NCBI GenBank assembly: GCA_039184335.1
Contig: JBCDBD010000049.1
Span: 1-18,256, forward strand
From: JBCDBD01 sp039184335
GTDB taxonomy: Bacteria > Bacteroidota > Bacteroidia > Flavobacteriales > Flavobacteriaceae
Length of the DNA stretch: 18,256 nt
Direction: 5' to 3'
Shown: piece after piece, positions 13,270 to 18,256 of the stretch
How positions within the stretch are numbered: position 1 is the first letter of the stretch
Layout: each line of letters starts with the position of its first letter
The notes under the pieces: model-generated
Seen by the model: the letters and a program-made list of their open reading frames with translations, nothing else
Told to the model about the DNA's origin: nothing
Database searches by the model: none
Made by a program: the position numbers and the translations under genes

Positions 13270-15177
13270 ATGAGCAACTATCATATCAAACACCTTGAAG
13301 AGTATTTTCAGGTGTATCGAAAATCGGTCCGTAATCCAGAGTCGTTTTGGGAAGAAATTGCCGAAGAGCAGTTTTTGTGGCGCAAACGCTGGAAAAATGT
13401 CTTGGAATGGGACTTTACCAAACCAGAAATTAAATGGTTTGCGGGGGCACAGCTCAATATTACGGAGAACTGTATCGATAGGCATTTGCATATTCGGGGA
13501 GAGAAGACGGCGATTCTATTTGAACCCAACGACCCGAATGAAGAGGCCGAGCATATCACCTACCGCCAGTTGCACGAAAGGGTCTCCAAATTCGCCAATG
13601 TCTTAAAAGAACAGGGAATTCAAAAAGGAGATCGGGTGGTCATCTATTTGCCCATGATTCCAGAACTGGCCATTTCGGTCTTGGCCTGTGCCCGTATCGG
13701 TGCTATCCATTCCGTAGTGTTTGCCGGTTTTTCATCTACTGCCCTGGCCACCCGGATCAACGATTGTTCAGCTAAAATGGTCATTACCGCTGATGGGTCT
13801 TTTCGAGGAAACAAGAGCATTGATTTGAAGGGGATTGTAGATGAAGCCTTGGCACAGTGCCCCGTTGTGAAAACGGTATTGGTGGCCCAAAGGATACAGT
13901 CAGAAATCCGCATGGAAGAAGGCCGGGATCATTGGTTGCAGCCCTTATTGGATAAAGCTTATGCCGACTGTGTTCCTGAAATCATGGACGCTGAAGACCC
14001 CTTGTTTATTCTGTATACCTCGGGCTCTACGGGAAGACCTAAGGGAATGTTGCATACCACCGCAGGATATATGGTCTACACTGCTTATACCTTTAAAAAC
14101 GTATTCCAATACCGTGAAGACGATGTATATTGGTGTACGGCGGATATCGGGTGGATTACAGGACATTCTTATATTGTCTACGGTCCGTTGACCAACGGGG
14201 CAACTACGGTGATGTTTGAAGGAGTACCATCTTATCCAGATTTTGGACGTTTTTGGGATATTGTGCAAAAACACAAAATCACCCAATTTTATACGGCACC
14301 AACAGCCATACGGGCCTTGGCAAAGGAAAATCTTGATTTTGTGACCCAATATGACCTTTCGAGCCTCAAGGTCTTGGGCACCGTTGGTGAGCCCATTAAC
14401 GAAGAGGCGTGGCATTGGTACAATGACCATGTTGGGGAGAAAAAATGCCCCATTGTAGATACGTGGTGGCAGACAGAAACAGGGGGGGTTCTAATTTCAC
14501 CCATTCCATTTTCCACACCGACCAAACCTACCTATGCCACAATGCCCATGCCCGGCATACAACCTGCACTAATGGATGAAAATGGCCATGAGATCAAAGG
14601 AAATCAGGTTGATGGACGATTATGCATTAAGTTCCCGTGGCCCTCTATTGCCCGAACCATTTGGGGTGATCACCAACGCTATAAAGACACCTATTTTTCG
14701 GCTTTTGAAGGAAAATATTTTACCGGGGATGGTGCTTTACGTGATGAAGTGGGTTACTATCGCATTACAGGCAGGGTCGATGATGTCATTATTGTGTCGG
14801 GTCACAATTTAGGCACGGCACCTATTGAAGATGCCATTAACGAGCACCCGGCCGTTGCTGAATCGGCCATTGTCGGCTTTCCGCACGACATTAAGGGAAA
14901 TGCGCTCTATGGGTATGTCATTTTAAAGGAAACGGGAGAGTCACGGGACCGAGACAACCTCAAAAAGGAAATCAACCAGGTCATCACCGAACATATCGGA
15001 CCTATTGCCAAATTGGATAAAATACAGTTTGTACCAGGTCTTCCCAAAACACGCAGTGGAAAGATCATGCGGCGTATCCTTCGAAAAATTGCATCAAACG
15101 ATACCAGTAACTTAGGCGATATTTCGACCCTGTTGAACCCAGAAGTGGTCGAACATATCAAAAAAGAAAGGTTATAG
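13270..15177 (+). CDS. acs: Acetyl-CoA synthetase (AMP-forming)
   Basis: A 635-residue enzyme that converts acetate, ATP and CoA to acetyl-CoA through acetyl-AMP. The phosphate-binding loop YTSGSTGRPKG is at 249-259, the acetate-pocket motif TWWQTETGG at 398-406, and the catalytic lysine, target of reversible acetylation in other bacteria, is K598 in SGKIMRR. The hinge-side motif reads SGHNLGTAPIE (510-520) where enterobacterial Acs has SGHRLGTAEIE. Length is normal. It lies 78 bp after the symporter gene with no terminator between, so it is probably in the same operon, and it ends 7 bp before the stop of the converging exonuclease gene. Confidence 0.95.
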   Translation: MSNYHIKHLEEYFQVYRKSVRNPESFWEEIAEEQFLWRKRWKNVLEWDFTKPEIKWFAGAQLNITENCIDRHLHIRGEKTAILFEPNDPNEEAEHITYRQLHERVSKFANVLKEQGIQKGDRVVIYLPMIPELAISVLACARIGAIHSVVFAGFSSTALATRINDCSAKMVITADGSFRGNKSIDLKGIVDEALAQCPVVKTVLVAQRIQSEIRMEEGRDHWLQPLLDKAYADCVPEIMDAEDPLFILYTSGSTGRPKGMLHTTAGYMVYTAYTFKNVFQYREDDVYWCTADIGWITGHSYIVYGPLTNGATTVMFEGVPSYPDFGRFWDIVQKHKITQFYTAPTAIRALAKENLDFVTQYDLSSLKVLGTVGEPINEEAWHWYNDHVGEKKCPIVDTWWQTETGGVLISPIPFSTPTKPTYATMPMPGIQPALMDENGHEIKGNQVDGRLCIKFPWPSIARTIWGDHQRYKDTYFSAFEGKYFTGDGALRDEVGYYRITGRVDDVIIVSGHNLGTAPIEDAINEHPAVAESAIVGFPHDIKGNALYGYVILKETGESRDRDNLKKEINQVITEHIGPIAKLDKIQFVPGLPKTRSGKIMRRILRKIASNDTSNLGDISTLLNPEVVEHIKKERL

Positions 15178-15178
15178 A

Positions 15179-15194
15179 TATCTTCTAGAAGATA
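15179..15194. terminator. Palindrome at the acs/exonuclease junction, possible terminator
   Basis: A 16-bp perfect palindrome (half-site TATCTTCT) lies directly after the acs stop and is followed on the plus strand by CTGTTTTTG. It may end acs transcription. It overlaps the exonuclease stop codon. The stem is AT-rich and has no loop, so this is a weak call. Confidence 0.4.
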
Positions 15195-15859
15195 CTGTTT
15201 TTGGGCTTTTTGAGTAGATTGGTCATTTTTTTTGGCTTTAGCTGTTCTAAAATCTCCAAAAAGGCGATGGCCGTAATATAAGCATCTCCCAATGCTGTAT
15301 GTCGGTCCTTTCTTGGAATACTGAATTTACGCGCCAAATCATCTAAGCTGTAATTTGCCTTTTTGTATAAAATTGGGGTAGGGAGCAGCGTTCTCCGATA
15401 GAGTTCTGCAGTGTCCAGTACATGGTTTAGGAGTTTGGGCAGCCCTGTTCTTTTAAGCATTTGGTTGATCATTTCAACATCAAAGCCAATATGATGGCCC
15501 ACCAAGACCTTATTTTTGATATAGACCAAAAACTGTTCAATAGCTTCTTGTTCTGAAATCTGGGTCTTTTTTTCTTGTTGCAGTAGACCATGTACATGGG
15601 CACTGGCAACGTCGTAATGTTCTTGATCCAAATACACCTCAAAACTTTCCTTGACCTTGATTTGGTGGTTTTGAAGTCGTAGCGCACCCATGCAGAGAAT
15701 ACGGTCTTTTTGGTAATCAAAGCCTGTTGTTTCAGTATCCAAGACCACAAAACATGTATCGGTGATGTCTTTGGGAAGTTTTTCTTCAAAGGCATGGGCA
15801 TAGGTTTTCCAAAAATCTGGAAGCTGTTCCTCTCTTTTTTTTTTAGATAGGTAGATCAT
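15185..15859 (-). CDS. DEDDh 3'-5' exonuclease (DnaQ/PolIII epsilon-like)
   Basis: A 224-residue exonuclease of the DnaQ-like superfamily. The four acidic residues and histidine are present: DTETTG (D41, E43), GHHIGFDVEM (D127) and HTALGDA (H187, D192). It is not the replicative epsilon itself; such stand-alone members sit beside DUF294/CBS genes in acs-linked clusters of many bacteria. Its start overlaps the DUF294 stop by 4 bp (ATGA), so the two are translated together. The nucleic acid or nucleotide substrate is unknown. Confidence 0.9.
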   Translation of the reverse strand: MIYLSKKKREEQLPDFWKTYAHAFEEKLPKDITDTCFVVLDTETTGFDYQKDRILCMGALRLQNHQIKVKESFEVYLDQEHYDVASAHVHGLLQQEKKTQISEQEAIEQFLVYIKNKVLVGHHIGFDVEMINQMLKRTGLPKLLNHVLDTAELYRRTLLPTPILYKKANYSLDDLARKFSIPRKDRHTALGDAYITAIAFLEILEQLKPKKMTNLLKKPKNSIF

Positions 15860-17775
15860 GCCAAAATAGTGGAGGTCTGAAAGCGGACCGCAATTAATTC
15901 TTGAATTTCCTTAATGGTTTTAAAGGTGCGCTTTAATTTTATTTTTTCTTCTTTGGTCAATTGGTCCAAGGCAATAAATCGACCAGAGTCATTGTGTAAA
16001 AGGCCTTGCTTCGTTCTAAACTTTAAGAGTGCCTTACTGGCATAACAACAAGACAAGAACAACTCTTCGTTTTGGGGTTCGAGCTCTGCTAATTTTTGAT
16101 ACCGTTCTGCCGTATTGTTGATGGCATCTATGGAATATGATAGAATCAATACCCTTGCCGCATCGACCAGTGGCATGATTGCCCGTTGTTTGAGGTCAAA
16201 GAAGTCTTTGTGCGCTCCATCCTGTTCTACCAAAAATGAACGGAAAAAACCGGTTGGGGATGGGTTTTTCAACGCACCAATTGCCAAATGGGCTAGAAAC
16301 AAGCGATGGGTTTTTACTTGTTCAAAAATATATTTCGATAAACTTTCAACGAGATTTTTGTCTCCGTATGACCTGTTGTAATCAAAGAAAATGGAAGACA
16401 GTAATACCTCATCGGGCCCGGGATTGTTGACCCAATGGGCAACAACATTTTTCCATTCCGAAAGACTATGGCACCATCGGGGATTGGAAGCCATCATATC
16501 TGCCGGGCAGAATTCATAACCAATGTCATTGAGTCCTATGGTGACCAAATCGGCCAATTTTTGAAAATAGGTCTTGGCATTGTCCATTTCCTTTTCGGCA
16601 ACATCTTCGAAAATGATGGCATTGTCTTGATCGGTATGCAACAGTTGTTCTCCCCGTCCTTGACTTCCCATGGCCAACCAAGCAAATTTAACAGGAGGTG
16701 GCCCATCCATCTTACTCAAGGAAACCTTGATAATCTGCTTGATACTTGCATCGTTCAGTTCTGAAATTATTTTTGTGGTCAACTGCATGGGAATATTCTG
16801 TTCTAAATATCCGCGAAGCAATTGCATGACGCTGTTGCGAATCCGCTTTAATTGTTTGCTGGTTTTGCAACGTTTTATGGCTTTCATGAGTACCATTGGA
16901 TTATCGCCCATAGCAACCATAACATCATGTTTTGAAAGTACTCCGACCACCTTGGAATTTGGAGTGCCATCTTGGGTCAATACCAAATGGCCGATATCAT
17001 TCTTCATCATGGCCATATGTGCTTGGGTTATGGTCATTTTTGAAGGGTATGTAATAACAGGTGAGGTCATAATCTCTTCAACTTGGGCAGAGACAGGAAA
17101 ATCCCCAGAAATGACATGGTTCCTAAAATCTTTGTCAGTAATGATACCAGTCAGCTTTTCATCACTGTACACCAGTATCGAACCCACATTATTTTTTGTC
17201 ATCAGTAATCCGGCCTCCTTGATGGAAGTTGCTATTGTACAACTGACAATGGCGATGGAGTAGTTGACCGATTGTAGGTCCAAGAGCTTCGTATTGTTTT
17301 CTGAATTGGGTTCGGTACTGTTCTCCAGTAATTTTCCACGATGGCTTTCTGAATAGGGGTTACGGGTATTTGAGGCAAAGCTCTCTATCAAAAAAGTGCC
17401 CACTTGTCTATTTTCTTGTGCCAGTGGTTTGAAATAGGCAATGGGAATACCGTAAAGAATGCTCTCTTCATTGGTTCGCGCCTCTAAGCGATAATTTTCA
17501 TTGGCCATTAAGGGGCGTAGCCCAAAAATATCCCCCTCATCGCAGATATCAATAATGTTGTTTGATTTTGTCTTGGTCAAACTGACCGCTCCTTTATGTA
17601 CTACATAAAAACATTCGTGGGGTACTTCACCTTCTCTAAATACAATACTGTTCTTTTCTTTATACAGAATGGTGACCTCGTACGACAACTCGTTGAGATC
17701 CAATGCCAACAAGTCTTCAAATGGAGGGTAGTGCCTTAAAAAATCAGCTACACGCTCTGAAATGATATTTTGCAT
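15856..17775 (-). CDS. cNMP-binding / CBS pair / DUF294 nucleotidyltransferase protein
   Basis: A 639-residue multidomain cytoplasmic protein. A cyclic-nucleotide-binding-like domain occupies about residues 15-130 (FREGEVPHECFYVVHKGAVSLT). Two CBS domains follow at about 165-295 (NNVGSILVYSDEKLTGIITDKD, then NDIGHLVLTQDG with VVGVLSKHDV). The GlnD-like nucleotidyltransferase domain has GSQGRGEQLLHTDQD at 370-384, with the paired metal aspartates, and a DUF294 C-terminal helical domain completes it. CBS pairs sense adenine nucleotides, so the protein probably couples energy state or a cyclic nucleotide to nucleotidylation of an unknown target. A TAACTTTA sequence just before the ATG may be a weak -7 element. 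Domain calls are firm; function is inferred. Confidence 0.9.
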   Translation of the reverse strand: MQNIISERVADFLRHYPPFEDLLALDLNELSYEVTILYKEKNSIVFREGEVPHECFYVVHKGAVSLTKTKSNNIIDICDEGDIFGLRPLMANENYRLEARTNEESILYGIPIAYFKPLAQENRQVGTFLIESFASNTRNPYSESHRGKLLENSTEPNSENNTKLLDLQSVNYSIAIVSCTIATSIKEAGLLMTKNNVGSILVYSDEKLTGIITDKDFRNHVISGDFPVSAQVEEIMTSPVITYPSKMTITQAHMAMMKNDIGHLVLTQDGTPNSKVVGVLSKHDVMVAMGDNPMVLMKAIKRCKTSKQLKRIRNSVMQLLRGYLEQNIPMQLTTKIISELNDASIKQIIKVSLSKMDGPPPVKFAWLAMGSQGRGEQLLHTDQDNAIIFEDVAEKEMDNAKTYFQKLADLVTIGLNDIGYEFCPADMMASNPRWCHSLSEWKNVVAHWVNNPGPDEVLLSSIFFDYNRSYGDKNLVESLSKYIFEQVKTHRLFLAHLAIGALKNPSPTGFFRSFLVEQDGAHKDFFDLKQRAIMPLVDAARVLILSYSIDAINNTAERYQKLAELEPQNEELFLSCCYASKALLKFRTKQGLLHNDSGRFIALDQLTKEEKIKLKRTFKTIKEIQELIAVRFQTSTILA

Positions 17776-17811
17776 AGCCTAAAGTTAGGGGTAAATGGGG
17801 CAATGAAAAAC

Positions 17812-17839
17812 AAAAAGACCATCTAATGACGGTCTTTTT
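17812..17839 (-). terminator. Rho-independent terminator of the former tRNA gene
   Basis: Arms AAAAAGACC (17812-17820) and GGTCTTTTT (17831-17839) surround a 10-base loop, with T-runs on both strands. On the minus strand it begins 2 bp after the tRNA discriminator base, where a tRNA terminator is expected. It would also insulate the DUF294 gene from upstream transcription. Confidence 0.8.
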
Positions 17840-17841
17840 TG

Positions 17842-17883
17842 TACCGAGAGGGAGACTTGAACTCCCGACCTCAGGGTTATGAA
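17842..17883 (-). tRNA. tRNA (anticodon CAT, probably Met) 3' half only; attachment-site remnant
   Basis: Read on the minus strand this is tRNA positions 32-73: anticodon loop TTCATAA, 3' anticodon stem CCCTG, variable loop AGGTC, T stem GGGAG/CTCCC with loop TTCAAGT, acceptor 3' strand TCTCGGT and discriminator A. CCA is not encoded. The bases before the loop (GCCCC) do not pair with CCCTG, and no D arm or acceptor 5' strand follows, so the 5' half is absent and the gene is not functional here. A break inside the anticodon loop is the usual boundary of tyrosine-recombinase att sites. tRNA-Met is favoured; tRNA-Ile2 also carries CAT. Confidence 0.85.
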
Positions 17884-18074
17884 GGGGCGGGTGAAACTGG
17901 ATAAAATGTAGTTGGCAATCTTTCATTGACCGAAAGATAATTCACGACAGATCCAAGTTCTTGAATTGTGTGCCAAGCTAAGCCGTGCTCAATATCTATT
18001 TGAAATTTGACCCACCAAAATCCATCGTCTTCTCCAGTTGATATAGGTGTTCGAATAGCAGGGATTTTCTCCAA
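17877..18074 (-). pseudogene. Hypothetical protein gene truncated at the tRNA junction
   Basis: The open frame encodes GEDDGFWWVKFQID, HGLAWHTIQELGSVVNYLS and NERLPTTFYPVSPAP before it runs into the tRNA half, whose loop bases TCATAA supply the last serine and the stop. I recall similar uncharacterised Bacteroidota proteins that continue for tens of residues after YPVSPAP, so the 3' end appears lost. There is no ATG: the first usable start is TTG at 18074, with the frame open to a TAA about 40 bp further up. Function is unknown. It is probably a decayed gene of the element that entered at the tRNA. Confidence 0.6.
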
Positions 18075-18140
18075 ATATTTGTTAAGGTTAGAAAAGCTCT
18101 TTCGTCCATATTTTTAATGTGCTACAACGACCCGCTAAAC

Positions 18141-18228
18141 GTAGTTCCGGGATTTTTTATGGAAATATAGCGAAATCGGGCAACAATGTTACAAGAAAGG
18201 GACTGCCGATGTCTCTTGTGACATTGTT
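18141..18228. repeat. Hairpin-rich non-coding sequence at the window edge
   Basis: AACAATGTTACAAGA (18182-18196) and TCTTGTGACATTGTT (18214-18228) pair over 15 bp with one G-T, around a 17-base loop. The first arm can also pair, imperfectly, with the region from 18141 (GTA, GTT and GATTT blocks), leaving an AATGT bulge. The stretch 18075-18256 otherwise holds no gene that I can support. It could be part of a recombination site or a dispersed repeat. Confidence 0.55.
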
Positions 18229-18256
18229 CATCAAGAAGGCCGCACGGAGGCCGTAC

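Noticed and set aside
13945..14430. 161-codon minus-strand open frame inside acs
   Set aside because: It is antisense to a well-conserved catalytic core of acs and shows no protein-like features; a shadow frame.
16670..17263. 197-codon plus-strand open frame inside the DUF294 gene
   Set aside because: It is antisense to the CBS domains, and its product has no domain signature; a shadow frame.
18120..18256. Integron attC site
   Set aside because: The bulged stem is suggestive, but no matching RYYYAAC and GTTRRRY cores were found, so I report only the hairpin.
1..18256. CRISPR array, rRNA genes or retron-like RNA
   Set aside because: No regularly spaced repeats, no rRNA sequence and no reverse transcriptase were seen.

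Overview
The window reads as chromosomal DNA of a member of the Bacteroidota, most likely a marine member of the Flavobacteriaceae. The evidence is the gliding-motility pair gldF/gldG, the gene order phoH / SAM hydrolase / antibiotic-monooxygenase-like gene / gldF / gldG / dnaN, Bacteroidota-type promoter elements (TAnnTTTG), AT-rich leaders without obvious Shine-Dalgarno sites, and the long form of PurC. The genus cannot be fixed from the sequence.

Left accessory part (1-2486). It holds the tail of an unidentified, possibly transposase, reading frame (1-120), a CpsB/YwqE-like tyrosine phosphatase (294-1034), and a toxin-antitoxin operon parD-parE followed by a 60-residue HigA-N-terminus-like ORF (1889-1193, minus strand) with two palindromic candidate operators upstream. 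Beyond these lies a gene-poor stretch (1890-2486) that is full of structure: a 126-bp foldback sequence, a 41-codon remnant of an IS3-family OrfA, a 24-bp perfect palindrome inside a larger hairpin, an 18-bp palindrome and an 11-bp tandem duplication.

Housekeeping core (2487-11124). mnmE (tRNA U34 modification GTPase), a DUF4870 membrane protein and dnaN (beta clamp) come first. Next are gldG, gldF, an ABM-fold protein and a SAM hydrolase, packed head to tail on the minus strand. phoH and purC run divergently from them on the plus strand.

Acetate-type uptake and activation (11154-17775). A two-subunit sodium:solute symporter (DUF4212 small subunit plus VC_2705-type large subunit) and acetyl-CoA synthetase lie on the plus strand. 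They meet, tail to tail, a minus-strand pair that encodes a cyclic-nucleotide-binding/CBS/nucleotidyltransferase (DUF294) protein and a DEDDh exonuclease. The set probably works as one unit: import of a short carboxylate, activation to acyl-CoA, and sensing or regulation by the DUF294 protein.

Right edge (17776-18256). A terminator is followed by only the 3' half of a tRNA with anticodon CAT, broken inside the anticodon loop. Fused directly to it is a 3'-truncated hypothetical gene and a hairpin-rich sequence. This is the signature of an attachment-site scar, so an integrated (or decayed) element probably begins at 17884 and continues past the window. It is the most interesting site here, together with the toxin-antitoxin/foldback island at the left.
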